This document shows, piece by piece, positions 44,052-52,204 of a stretch of DNA of 64,000 nucleotides; the stretch's first letter is position 1; each line of letters begins with the position of its first letter. This stretch comes from Prevotella sp. (lineage in GTDB: Bacteria; Bacteroidota; Bacteroidia; Bacteroidales; Bacteroidaceae), in contig JAGCDO010000029.1 in the NCBI GenBank assembly GCA_017651265.1, forward strand, positions 1 to 64,000, read 5' to 3'. Made by a program: the position numbers and the translations under genes. The notes below the pieces were generated by a model, which worked only from the letters and a program-made list of their open reading frames with translations, ran no database searches and was not told the DNA's origin.

Positions 44052-45305
44052 ATGAGAAACACCCATATGCCAATCCCGCCTAAACTTAATAATCTTTATT
44101 CAATGACCCAAAAAACAATGATCAATGGAGAACCTATGTCTCCTCTCTTGGAGACAACGCTCGTAGTTGAGCAGTTCCTCAATGAAAACTACTGTTTCCG
44201 TCGCAATGTGCTGAACGGGAAGGTAGAGTTTGCAACCCATCCTGATTCGCTAACCTGGCGCCCGCTGACTCAAGAGGCGATCAACAGCATCATCCGTCGT
44301 GCCAAGAAGGAGCAGGTATGCGAAAAAGGTAGTCCGAAGACGGAAATCATGGAGTTCGTTTACTCTGAGGATGTACCTGTGTATAACCCTGTTGGCGACT
44401 ACCTGAAACAACTGCCCCAATGGGACGGAAAGAACCATATCGCACAGCTGTTCAGTCGTCTGCCCGGCATTACTTCAGAGCAACAGGGCTATCTTTCCAC
44501 CTGGCTGTTGTCTGCTGTGGCGCACTGGCTTCAGATGGATACCCTTCATGGTAATGAGTGTGTACCTACCTTGATTGGTGCTCAGGGATGTGGTAAGACT
44601 ACCTTCTTCCACCGACTGCTGCCTGCCGATTTACGGGAATACTATCTTGACCATCTGAACCTGTCGAACAAGTTCGATAAGGAAATGGCTCTGACGAACA
44701 ATCTCTTGGTGAACCTGGATGAGCTGGATGCCATTCGTCCCAGTCAGCATGCTGCCTTGAAGCAGACGCTCTCGAAGAGTAAGGTGAACGGCCGACCTAT
44801 CTATGGGGCCTCACAAGAAGATCGTCCGCGTTTCGCCTCATTCGTGGCAACGACTAACAATCCTCATCCGCTGACTGATCCCACAGGTAGTCGTCGATAT
44901 ATCTGTCTGCAGATTCCCGAAGGTCAGTATATTGACAATACGGGTGAGATTGATTATGGACAACTGTATGCGCAGGTGGTGTATGAACTGACAGTGGCAA
45001 AGACGCCTTATTGGTTCACGAATGATGAAGTGGCACGCATTCAGCAGATGAACCATAATTATATGCATCAGAAAGATATCGGAGAGATGGTTGAAATATG
45101 CTTCCGCAAGCCCAAGGAGGGCGAGGTTGCTAAGCTGATGAACACGAAGATGCTGCTGAGTCACATCCAGAAGGAATACCCTTCAGTGGATATCAATCAT
45201 GGTAACAAGATCCGTGTAGGGCATGTCATGACTACCCTCGGCTATGAGTCGTCAGATCATAGCAATGTACCCTTCTATAAAGTCATCCCTTTACGGGCTG
45301 CATAA
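44052..45305 (+). CDS. VapE-like superfamily 3 helicase / ATPase
   Basis: A 417-aa protein of the virulence-associated E family, the helicase partner found in phage satellites, islands and plasmids. Walker A GAQGCGKTTFF, Walker B NLLVNLDELD, a sensor segment SFVATTNNPHPL and Arg-finger TGSRRYICLQ are intact. The C-terminal region (about 330-417) resembles DUF3874. No primase domain is fused, unlike many VapE proteins. ATG 44052 is chosen because it follows a perfect promoter; the open frame extends upstream to TTG 44013 inside the -7 region. No integrase, capsid or primase gene lies nearby. Confidence 0.82.
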   Translation: MRNTHMPIPPKLNNLYSMTQKTMINGEPMSPLLETTLVVEQFLNENYCFRRNVLNGKVEFATHPDSLTWRPLTQEAINSIIRRAKKEQVCEKGSPKTEIMEFVYSEDVPVYNPVGDYLKQLPQWDGKNHIAQLFSRLPGITSEQQGYLSTWLLSAVAHWLQMDTLHGNECVPTLIGAQGCGKTTFFHRLLPADLREYYLDHLNLSNKFDKEMALTNNLLVNLDELDAIRPSQHAALKQTLSKSKVNGRPIYGASQEDRPRFASFVATTNNPHPLTDPTGSRRYICLQIPEGQYIDNTGEIDYGQLYAQVVYELTVAKTPYWFTNDEVARIQQMNHNYMHQKDIGEMVEICFRKPKEGEVAKLMNTKMLLSHIQKEYPSVDINHGNKIRVGHVMTTLGYESSDHSNVPFYKVIPLRAA

Positions 45306-45311
45306 ACTAAA

Positions 45312-45433
45312 ATGTTAGGTCTTATGTTACCTTTTTGTTAGGTTTATGTTAGGTTTTTGTTAGGTGTTTAAAGTATACTATTTAAGTTAACGCATTTAAA
45401 TTCAATAAGTTATCAAAATTCAATGTTAGGTCT
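45312..45433 (+). repeat. Downstream ATGTTAGGTCT boxes, inverted relative to the upstream set
   Basis: Boxes at 45312-45322, 45324-45332 (degenerate ATGTTACCT), 45335-45345, 45346-45356 and 45357-45367, then a single one at 45423-45433. Five clustered plus one single mirror the upstream set (single plus five), so the VapE-like gene lies between inverted arrays. The last box overlaps the start region of the DUF6078 gene. Confidence 0.92.
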
Positions 45434-45434
45434 T

Positions 45435-45872
45435 ATGGAAAAACAACTAAAATTAGAAAATATCCCTAATGGATATGAACTTTGTTTCAATAACAACTGT
45501 CAGCAGTGCGAACGGTGCATGCATTATCAAGCTTATCGGCTTCAACCCGAAGTGCGACTTCATGGTCCTGCCATCTACCCGGCAGCATGGGCAAGTGGTC
45601 AATGCCAGCATTTCCGCGATACGAAGCCTGTACAGAAAGCCTGGGGTTTCAGTCAGCTTTACAAGAATGTGCCCCGCCACCTGAAGGCAGAAGCCCGCGA
45701 ATGTGTGATGAACTACTTCAGTAGTGGTTGTGGTCCTTATTACCGGTATCATCATGGCGAGAATCTGCTCTCACCCCGTCAGCAGGAAGACATCATGGCT
45801 ATTCTGTCACATTTCGGCAGTACCGATGATCTGACTTTCGATCATTATGTCACCGACTTCGACTTCAGTTGA
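45435..45872 (+). CDS. DUF6078 family protein
   Basis: A 145-aa protein with an N-terminal cysteine cluster (CFNNNCQQCERCMHY, residues about 16-30) that may bind zinc, then a helical region (QLYKNVPRHLKAEARECVMNYFSS). I recall DUF6078 as a Bacteroidota family of unknown function, often near VapE-like genes. ATG 45435 is preferred to 45423, which lies in the repeat box. No promoter of its own is visible, so it may be read from the VapE promoter through the array. Confidence 0.7.
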   Translation: MEKQLKLENIPNGYELCFNNNCQQCERCMHYQAYRLQPEVRLHGPAIYPAAWASGQCQHFRDTKPVQKAWGFSQLYKNVPRHLKAEARECVMNYFSSGCGPYYRYHHGENLLSPRQQEDIMAILSHFGSTDDLTFDHYVTDFDFS

Positions 45873-45929
45873 ACGTCAACGTCACCACTTATAAAGTACT
45901 TGGAAGGTGAAAAGTTTAGATCATAGTCT

Positions 45930-45957
45930 GAAAGATGTGGCGTGAGCCGCATCTTTC
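45930..45957 (+). terminator. Hairpin after the DUF6078 gene
   Basis: A 12-bp stem (GAAAGATGTGGC paired with GCCGCATCTTTC, one G-U pair) and a GTGA loop; short T run after. The rest of 45873-46120 shows only the RhuM-like promoter. Confidence 0.65.
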
Positions 45958-46120
45958 ATTGTAATTGGCATTATAACTAATCTTATTCCGAATTGGTGTG
46001 TCACTTGAAATGTCGGTTGAACCAAAATTAGCTATACATTTTTATATTTACGGAAGATTTAGTATATTTGCAGCAAAATACATTAATAATATAGGCTTTC
46101 AATTTAAATAATATAGAAAG

Positions 46121-46480
46121 ATGTCTGCCAATAAATCATTATCAATGCAAGATAACGAGATTGTACTCTATCAGCCAAATGATGCCATCCATCTTGAGGT
46201 AAGAATGGCGAACGAATCCGTGTGGCTTACGCAGCAGCAGATTGCCATCTTATTCGGAGTTAAGCAGCCTGCCATCTCTAAACATCTGAACAACATTTTC
46301 AAGAGTGGAGAGTTAGATGAAGCATCAGTTTATTCCATTTTGGAATATACTGCCACTGATGGCAAAATCTACAAGACCAAATTCTATAATCTTGATGCAA
46401 TCCTCTCCGTGGGCTATCGTGTTAATAGCATCAATGCTACCATGTTTCGCAAGTGGGCAAACGTTGGTTCGTCATCATGA
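46121..46480 (+). pseudogene. Truncated RhuM-family protein
   Basis: 119 residues matching the first third of RhuM-family proteins (full length about 330 aa): QDNEIVLYQPNDAIHLEVRMANESVWLTQQQIAILFGVKQPAISKHLNNIFKSGEL, a helix-turn-helix-like region. The usual FRIWANRVLKDYL is replaced by FRKWANVGSSS and a stop. 46481-46640 holds no recognisable continuation. Probably a decayed gene; a TATATTTG -7 element is at 46063-46070. Confidence 0.75.
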
Positions 46481-46643
46481 AGATGCAAGAAACTAAGGCT
46501 GACGAGATTCTCAGACACCTGTAAGAGTGTTTGGTCCACGAGACTTTGCAGAAAGTAAACGAGAGTTTTAACAAATGAGGGAGTGTAAAGAATCTGATAA
46601 AGACGAATGAAATACAAGTTAGGTATCCATTAATCATACAATT

Positions 46644-47207
46644 ATGAAAAGTTTCAAATCAACAGCGTGGCTATTGCCACAACCCGTGCTGATTATCGGC
46701 ACTTATGATAAGGAAGGTAAGCCCAATGCCATGAATGCGGCTTGGGGCGGTCAGTGGGATATGCATGAGATCATGATCTCACTGGGTTCACATGCTACGA
46801 CGGATAACCTTGCCGTTAATCCTGAGTTCACTGTAACCTTTGCTACAGCCAAGACGATGCTTGCTTCAGACTATGTGGGCATCGTAAGCGGTAGGAACAC
46901 ACCTGACAAGATGCAGAAGACGGGCTGGACAATCGAGAAGGCTCCCCATATGAACGCACCTGTATTCAAGGAGTTCCCGATGACATTGGAATGCCGTGTG
47001 AAGCAGAAGATAGATGAAAGTGAGACTGGCTATTATCTCGTAGCGGAAATCGTGAACATTCTATGCGACGAGAAATATCTGGCTGAGGATGGTAAGCCTG
47101 ATGTAGCCCAAATGGAACTGATTACCTTCGATCCTGTTCATCACACCTACATTCAGCTTGGAACAACCGTAGGTAACGCTTTCTCTGACGGTAAACAGTT
47201 GAAATAG
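46644..47207 (+). CDS. Flavin reductase family protein
   Basis: A 187-aa FMN-binding split-barrel protein of the flavin reductase-like type (QPVLIIGTYDKEGKPNAMNAAWGG, LAVNPEFTVTFATAKTMLASDYVGIVSGRN). Such proteins reduce flavin with NAD(P)H or act in small-molecule reductions; exact substrate unknown. It stands alone and is followed by a strong terminator. Confidence 0.85.
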   Translation: MKSFKSTAWLLPQPVLIIGTYDKEGKPNAMNAAWGGQWDMHEIMISLGSHATTDNLAVNPEFTVTFATAKTMLASDYVGIVSGRNTPDKMQKTGWTIEKAPHMNAPVFKEFPMTLECRVKQKIDESETGYYLVAEIVNILCDEKYLAEDGKPDVAQMELITFDPVHHTYIQLGTTVGNAFSDGKQLK

Positions 47208-47230
47208 CGTTTGACATGTTAGTATAATAG

Positions 47231-47265
47231 AAGCTCCCCCAAGTACTTGACTTAGGGGAGCTTTT
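47231..47265 (+). terminator. Rho-independent terminator of the flavin reductase gene
   Basis: AAGCTCCCC paired with GGGGAGCTT, an inner AAG/CTT pair and a T run. Confidence 0.85.
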
Positions 47266-47311
47266 CTTTGGTGCGGGTTGCACAGACATCATAAATTACC
47301 GATTTTTAAGT

Positions 47312-47343
47312 ATTGTCAGTTATACTAATAAGAACTACCTTTG
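47312..47343 (+). promoter_or_regulatory. Promoter of the methyltransferase gene
   Basis: ATTG (47312-47315), 20-bp spacer, TACCTTTG (47336-47343), 49 bp before the start. Confidence 0.7.
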
Positions 47344-47392
47344 CATCGTTCAAATAGCGTATTGCAGATGATCAACTATTTATAATAAAGGT

Positions 47393-48007
47393 ATGAAGAA
47401 TATTCTCAAGGATTTTTTCAGTCAGTGTGCCCGTCCTGAAGGATTTCTGGGGCGCTGCATGCTACGGTTCATGAATTTCGGTCATGCACCGCTCACCAAC
47501 TGGGGACTTGACCAAATCGTGTTTCATGAAGGGATGACAATGCTGGATATTGGTTGTGGCGGCGGTGCCACCCTGAAACGTATGCTCTTAAGAAGTCCTA
47601 AAGGTAAGGTTTATGGCATAGACATTTCTGAAGCAAGTGTCGCCAAGGCGAAGAAAGTGAACAAGGATTTGCTGGGCAGTCAGGTGTTTGTGGAACAAGG
47701 GTCTGCCGACAGTCTGCCCTGGAAGGATCAGATGTTTGATGTGGTGACTGCCGTAGAGACTGTTTATTTCTTGCCAGATCTGCCAAAGTGCTTCCAAGAA
47801 GTGAAGCGCGTACTGAAGTCTGGCGGTCAGTTTGCCATCATGCTTGAAGTGATTGAGGGCGATTCGGTGTGGACGAATGTCGTTGAAGGAATGACCGTTT
47901 ATTCCCCCGAGCTGCTGAAGGACATGCTGGAACAGGCAGGTTTCAGCGATGTGGAGGTCTTCAGGAAAAAACCATCGTATGCCACTATCAAAGGAGTAAA
48001 GAAATAA
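47393..48007 (+). CDS. Class I SAM-dependent methyltransferase
   Basis: A 204-aa methyltransferase with motif I LDIGCGGGATLKRM (about residues 50-63), motif II VYGIDISEASVAKAKK and LKSGGQFAIMLEV. Resembles small-molecule methyltransferases of the Methyltransf_11/25 group; substrate unknown. Confidence 0.85.
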   Translation: MKNILKDFFSQCARPEGFLGRCMLRFMNFGHAPLTNWGLDQIVFHEGMTMLDIGCGGGATLKRMLLRSPKGKVYGIDISEASVAKAKKVNKDLLGSQVFVEQGSADSLPWKDQMFDVVTAVETVYFLPDLPKCFQEVKRVLKSGGQFAIMLEVIEGDSVWTNVVEGMTVYSPELLKDMLEQAGFSDVEVFRKKPSYATIKGVKK

Positions 48008-48045
48008 TAATCATTCAAGTTTGTTAGGCAAGACGAGCAATAGTC

Positions 48046-48090
48046 ACAAACAAAGAGACATCGCCGATTCGGTGATGTCTCTTTGTTTGT
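48046..48090 (+). terminator. Hairpin terminator after the methyltransferase gene
   Basis: A 17-bp perfect stem (left arm ACAAACAAAGAGACATC) around GCCGATTCGGT. It belongs to the same GAGACATCGCCGA hairpin family as those at 48861-49041. Confidence 0.8.
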
Positions 48091-48168
48091 AGATAAATAT
48101 GTGAAAGTATGAATGATTATCAAAACTTTTTCGTATTTTTGCACCATCAATTGTTTTATTGTTCAACC

Positions 48169-48828
48169 ATGAAGAAAATCATTATCCTTACGCTGATGGC
48201 TGTTGTAGCAGTAGCAGCATCAGCACAGACAAAGAAAGTGTCCATCCTGGGCGACTCGTATTCAACCTTCAAGGGCGTGGGCCCCTCTCATTACGCTCCG
48301 TTCTATCCAAACGACAGAAACGATGTTGTAGAGGTGGAGCAGACATGGTGGAGTCTTTACATCAAGGCTAAGGGTTACACTTTGGAGAAGAACGACTCAT
48401 GGGGCGGTACTACTATCTGCGGTACAGGCTACGGTCGTATGGACTCTTCGCGTAACAACTTTATTTCGCGTGTAGATAGTTTGGGCAATCCTGATATCAT
48501 TTTCGTGTTTGGCGGCACCAACGACGCATGGGCCAACTCACCCGTAGGCGAGTATCAGTATGCTGATTGGACCAAGGATGACTGTAAGAACTTCCGTCCG
48601 GCACTCGCATGTCTGTTCGACATGTTGAAGAAACGCTATCCCCAAGCCACGATCTATTCACTTCTGAACTCTGAGCTAAGGGAGCCGATCAACGAGTCGA
48701 TGCGTGAGGTGTGCAAACACTACAACGTGCAGCTCATTGAACTACACGACATCGAGAAGCAGAATGGCCATCCCTCCATCAACGGTATGAAGAGTATCTG
48801 CGCACAGCTTCTCGAAGCAATACAATAG
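48169..48828 (+). CDS. SGNH/GDSL-family hydrolase
   Basis: A 219-aa exported hydrolase (signal peptide about 1-19) with block I SILGDSYSTF, block III VFGGTNDAW and a C-terminal GHPSINGMK carrying the likely catalytic His. SGNH enzymes remove acyl groups from sugars or lipids. ATG 48169 is chosen over 48109, which would precede the signal peptide. A TATTTTTG -7 element is at 48134-48141. Confidence 0.85.
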   Translation: MKKIIILTLMAVVAVAASAQTKKVSILGDSYSTFKGVGPSHYAPFYPNDRNDVVEVEQTWWSLYIKAKGYTLEKNDSWGGTTICGTGYGRMDSSRNNFISRVDSLGNPDIIFVFGGTNDAWANSPVGEYQYADWTKDDCKNFRPALACLFDMLKKRYPQATIYSLLNSELREPINESMREVCKHYNVQLIELHDIEKQNGHPSINGMKSICAQLLEAIQ

Positions 48829-48860
48829 TTTACATTTCTTATATGATATGCCTTGAAAAC

Positions 48861-48895
48861 AAAAAAGAGACATCGCCGAGCGGTGTCTCTTTTTT
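48861..48895. terminator. Bidirectional hairpin terminator after the SGNH gene
   Basis: AAAAAAGAGACA paired with TGTCTCTTTTTT around TCGCCGAGCGG, with a T run usable in both directions. Confidence 0.8.
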
Positions 48896-48917
48896 GTGCT
48901 TTTAGTACTTCTCACAA

Positions 48918-49041
48918 AAAAAAGACATTGCCTTTCGGCGATGTCTCTTTTAAGTCCTCTCACAAAAAAGACATTGCCTTTCGGCGATGTCTCTTTTAAG
49001 TCCTCTCACAAAAAAGACATTGCCTTTCGGCGATGTCTCTT
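48918..49041. repeat. Three tandem 46-bp copies of a terminator-like hairpin
   Basis: The unit, with GACATTGCC at 48924, 48970 and 49016, forms AAAGACATTGCC / GGCGATGTCTCTTT hairpins separated by aagtcctctcac. The third copy runs up to the 3' end of tRNA-His. Read on the minus strand each has the shape of a terminator for the tRNA and secG operon. Confidence 0.85.
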
Positions 49042-49046
49042 TCGAG

Positions 49047-49121
49047 GGTGCCCGGTGGGACTCGAACCCACGACATTCAGAACCACAATCTGACGCTCTA
49101 ACCAACTGAACTACGGGCACC
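49047..49121 (-). tRNA. tRNA-His (GTG)
   Basis: A complete cloverleaf on the minus strand: acceptor stem GTGCCCG/CGGGCAC, D arm, anticodon loop TTGTGGT with anticodon GTG, and T arm GGGTTCGAGTCCC. Position 49121 supplies the extra G-1 and 49047 the pairing C73, both typical for tRNA-His. CCA is not encoded. Confidence 0.95.
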
Positions 49122-49226
49122 ATGTACCGCCTTACTTCGATGAACGAAGAGCCTTTGGGCGTTTAGCGGGTGCAAAGATACGGGATTTATTTGAGATGGC
49201 CAAATAAATCCCGCTATTTTTTCTAT

Positions 49227-49643
49227 TTATTTCTTTGCAGGTGCAGCGGGTGCAGCTTCCTTAGCAGGAGCAGCAGGAGCAGCTTGCTTAGCATCGTTAG
49301 CTGCAGGTGCAGCTTGCTGAGTCTGACTGGCACCGAAGCCCGGGAGGTTGTTCGGATTGGTCTGCGGCTGCTCTGTAGCAACATTCTCGAGCACGCTCTG
49401 AGAAGAGGTAGCTGTAGGAGCAACGTAAGCACAAAGGACGCTAAGTACTACCATGGCGGCAGCAAGTGTCCATGTGGCCTTTTCAATGACATCAGTGGTC
49501 TTGCGAACACCCATGATGGCATTGCTTGATGCGAAGTCGGCGGCCAAACCGCCACCCTTGGATTCCTGGATAAGCACGATGCCAATCATGAGCAGTGCAG
49601 CCAGGACAATCAATACGACGAATAATGTGTAAATGCTTGTCAT
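49227..49643 (-). CDS. secG: Preprotein translocase subunit SecG
   Basis: A 138-aa SecG with two membrane helices (about 3-25 and 55-77), the cytoplasmic IQESKGGGLAADFASSNAIMG loop between them, and a long Ala/Pro/Lys/Gln-rich tail (KQAAPAAPAKEAAPAAPAKK) that is an addition to the core family. Part of the SecYEG channel accessory machinery. It follows the TPR gene by 6 bp. Confidence 0.9.
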   Translation of the reverse strand: MTSIYTLFVVLIVLAALLMIGIVLIQESKGGGLAADFASSNAIMGVRKTTDVIEKATWTLAAAMVVLSVLCAYVAPTATSSQSVLENVATEQPQTNPNNLPGFGASQTQQAAPAANDAKQAAPAAPAKEAAPAAPAKK

Positions 49644-49649
49644 TTTCTT

Positions 49650-50420
49650 TTACATATTTTTGTTATTATTTATAATCAATTTCTCTAAGAAACGAATTTG
49701 GTCTGCAAAGTAAGCATTTTTTTTTGGATAAATCAAATTTAAACGCTTAATAATTTCCAAAGCCTTTGAATATCTACCTTGTTTTATGTAAATTCGGGCT
49801 AAAGTTTCGGTAAAATAGCCTTCATCGGTAGAATTTTCTGCAATTATTTCTTCTTCTTCGATTTGCGGTGAGAATTCTAAATTTTCTTTAAGTTCTATTT
49901 TCCCACCTTCATTATTTATGAAATTATCGATCAAATCCTGTCCCCGCATGCTTGGTTGTTCAACCTGATTCTGGTTCTCTTCTTCCGTCTCAAGGAGGTA
50001 GGCCACATAGTCAACGGCTGCATCGGCAGGAGTGGGCTTGCGCTTGCTCTTGCCCGATGTCTGTTCGTCAACGACCGGTAGCGTATCGAGGAAGCGATCG
50101 ATAAGGGATATCGTACGGTTCTCGCGCTCTTCGGTAGATGTCTGACTATCGGCGCTGGTGCTTGCATGGGTGTTGTTGCGGGAATGAATCTTGTAGTGAC
50201 CAGCCTCCACGAGGTTGAAGATCGTCTTACGGTCGGTGATATAGATGGCGGCCCTTCTGAGCTCCTCATCGAAGGTAGGGTCGTGCAACAGGTACAGGTT
50301 CTGGAGCATGAGCAGTCGTGCCGTCTGGTAGTACGGATACATAGCCAGCAGGGAACGCAGGTCGTATAGCGTTTCCTTGTCGAGCAACTCGGGATGTTTA
50401 ATGAGGTGTTCTAAATCCAT
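49650..50420 (-). CDS. Tetratricopeptide-repeat protein
   Basis: A 256-aa helical protein with TPR-like units near the N-terminus (LLAMYPYYQTARLLMLQNLY) and C-terminus (ETLARIYIKQGRYSKALEIIKRLNLIYPKKNAYFADQI). Between them is a charged low-complexity linker. Its start shares one base with the stop of the lptE-type segment. A role in envelope assembly is suggested only by its neighbours LptE and SecG. Confidence 0.72.
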   Translation of the reverse strand: MDLEHLIKHPELLDKETLYDLRSLLAMYPYYQTARLLMLQNLYLLHDPTFDEELRRAAIYITDRKTIFNLVEAGHYKIHSRNNTHASTSADSQTSTEERENRTISLIDRFLDTLPVVDEQTSGKSKRKPTPADAAVDYVAYLLETEEENQNQVEQPSMRGQDLIDNFINNEGGKIELKENLEFSPQIEEEEIIAENSTDEGYFTETLARIYIKQGRYSKALEIIKRLNLIYPKKNAYFADQIRFLEKLIINNNKNM

Positions 50421-50917
50421 TACCAGTCTGCTACTGTTGCGTTGAATATTTGATCTACGATATCTTTCGACATTTGTGTAACGAGTTCCTCCTGAACGCT
50501 GTTGAGGCTTTGGGTGGTCTCGTACGATTTGCTGGAACTGAACTGCTGTTCAAAATCCTTCGTGTGGTTCTTATTGTTGGTGAACCTCACGTTAACAGTC
50601 ATGGTGAGTTCAGTCATGGCAGAATGACCTTCTGCGGTGACCGACTTATTTCGCTGTTCATAGCGGGCGATCTCACCTTCGATGACCAGGTCGCCGTTCT
50701 TCTTCACCTGTTGCAGTTTGGTGTGATTGGAGAACTCATCCTTGAGCCGGTTGTTGAAGATACCGGCCATGGGGCCCCAGACATAGTTGGAGCGGATGGG
50801 GAAATCGGCGATCGTGATGGTCTTGGTCTCGTTGTAGTCGATGCTGGCACCCGAGAAGGAGTAGCCCTTGAAGGCGCACGATGAGAACAACAGCGATCCT
50901 ACGCAAAGGATGAGCAT
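50420..50917 (-). CDS. lptE: LptE-type LPS-assembly lipoprotein (internal start within the fused frame)
   Basis: Starting at the in-frame ATG 50917 gives a 165-aa lipoprotein: signal MLILCVGSLLFSSC, lipidated Cys14, then FKGYSFSGASIDYNETKTITIADFP and an LptE-like beta fold. LptE plugs the LptD barrel that places LPS in the outer membrane. Since a lipoprotein signal works only at an N-terminus, separate translation from this ATG is more plausible than a working fusion. Confidence 0.65.
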   Translation of the reverse strand: MLILCVGSLLFSSCAFKGYSFSGASIDYNETKTITIADFPIRSNYVWGPMAGIFNNRLKDEFSNHTKLQQVKKNGDLVIEGEIARYEQRNKSVTAEGHSAMTELTMTVNVRFTNNKNHTKDFEQQFSSSKSYETTQSLNSVQEELVTQMSKDIVDQIFNATVADW

Positions 50918-52153
50918 GATGCACTCCAGACCGTATTGCTTGATGCGGCGGTAGAGGGTGCGGTCGGAGATGCCCAGTTCGGCAGCGGCCTTCTTCCTGT
51001 TTCCCTTGTTACGTTCCAAGGCTTTCTCTACCATCTGCCTACCGATATTCTCCAGGTTGAGAGTTTCGGGTTCTGTCTTGATCTCCTCAGCCACAGCATC
51101 TTCAGTCTTCAGCGACTCGTCGTAGGAATCGATATGCGACTGCGATTCGATGATGGTGGGAATCTTCTGCACCGCAGAGGGTGAGGGGATGAAACTGGCA
51201 TTGCGGGCATCGTCGAGCTGCTTACGGAGATTGTTCATATCACGACGCAGGTCAGACAATTCACCTCCCAGTTTCTGCAATACCTGATAGAGTGCTTCGC
51301 GCTCGTTCTCATAGCTGTGCCTTCCGCCACTCGAGGGGATGGTGGCCAGCATGGTGCTCTCGGTGTCATGGGGGATGAAGTGGTTGAGTGCCTCAGCGGT
51401 AATCTCGCGCTCCTGACTCAGTACCGACATCTGCTCGGTGATGTTCTTCAGTTGTCTGACATTTCCCGGCCATTTGTAGTGCAGCATCATCTGACGAGCC
51501 TCTTCGTTGAGCGTAATCTTTGGCAGACGGTATTTCTCGGCCATCTGCAGGGCAAAGAGACGGAACAGCAGGATGATGTCTTCGCCCCTCTCGCGCAATG
51601 GTGGCATCTGGATGGGCACTTGGTTCAGACGGTAGTAGAGGTCCTCACGGAACCGTCCTTCGCTGATGGCCTTCTGGATATTCACGTTCGTGGCAGCTAC
51701 CACTCTGACATTGGTCTTGCGGATCTGAGTGCCGCCCACACGGATATACTCGCCGTTCTCCAAGACGCGGAGCAGACGGGCTTGGGTGGCCATAGGCATT
51801 TCTCCCACCTCATCGAGGAAGATGGTTCCTTTGTCGGCCACGCCGAAATAACCTTCGCTCTCGCCGATGGCACCAGTGAAGGAGCCTTTCTCATGACCGA
51901 ACAGCTCGCTGTCGATCGTTCCTTCGGGAATAGAGCCGCAGTTGATGGCGAAATACTTTTCGCGACGGCGGGGGGAATTGTCGTGGATGACGCGGGGGAG
52001 GATTTCCTTTCCCACACCGCTCTCTCCGACGATGAGTACGCTGAGGTCAGTCGGTGCCACCTGAAGGGCGACATCGAGTGCGCGGTTCAACCCAGGACTG
52101 TTACCCACGATGTTGTACCGCTGTTTGATTCTCTGTAGTTCAGACGTATTCAT
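50420..52153 (-). CDS. Sigma-54-type AAA+ regulator fused in frame to LptE
   Basis: One open frame of 577 aa. Residues 1-260 are an AAA+ sigma-54 activator domain: Walker A GESGVGKE (43-50), GSFTGA loop (90-95), Walker B IFLDEVGE. Residues about 380-412 are a Fis-type helix-turn-helix (GNRKKAAAELGISDRTLYRRIKQYGL). From Met413 the frame continues into a lipoprotein signal (MLILCVGSLLFSSC) and an LptE-like domain. Separate genes for these two proteins are usual in Bacteroidota; here no stop codon lies between them. ATG 52153 is used; the frame is open to 52195. No N-terminal receiver domain. Confidence 0.82.
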   Translation of the reverse strand: MNTSELQRIKQRYNIVGNSPGLNRALDVALQVAPTDLSVLIVGESGVGKEILPRVIHDNSPRRREKYFAINCGSIPEGTIDSELFGHEKGSFTGAIGESEGYFGVADKGTIFLDEVGEMPMATQARLLRVLENGEYIRVGGTQIRKTNVRVVAATNVNIQKAISEGRFREDLYYRLNQVPIQMPPLRERGEDIILLFRLFALQMAEKYRLPKITLNEEARQMMLHYKWPGNVRQLKNITEQMSVLSQEREITAEALNHFIPHDTESTMLATIPSSGGRHSYENEREALYQVLQKLGGELSDLRRDMNNLRKQLDDARNASFIPSPSAVQKIPTIIESQSHIDSYDESLKTEDAVAEEIKTEPETLNLENIGRQMVEKALERNKGNRKKAAAELGISDRTLYRRIKQYGLECIMLILCVGSLLFSSCAFKGYSFSGASIDYNETKTITIADFPIRSNYVWGPMAGIFNNRLKDEFSNHTKLQQVKKNGDLVIEGEIARYEQRNKSVTAEGHSAMTELTMTVNVRFTNNKNHTKDFEQQFSSSKSYETTQSLNSVQEELVTQMSKDIVDQIFNATVADW

Positions 52154-52204
52154 AATCGCTGACAAAATTACGCATATTATTTCATAAAACTGCAAAAATG
52201 GCAG

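Noticed and set aside
48896-49093. A short plus-strand open frame over the hairpin repeats
   Set aside because: It consists of the translated terminator repeats and ends inside tRNA-His.
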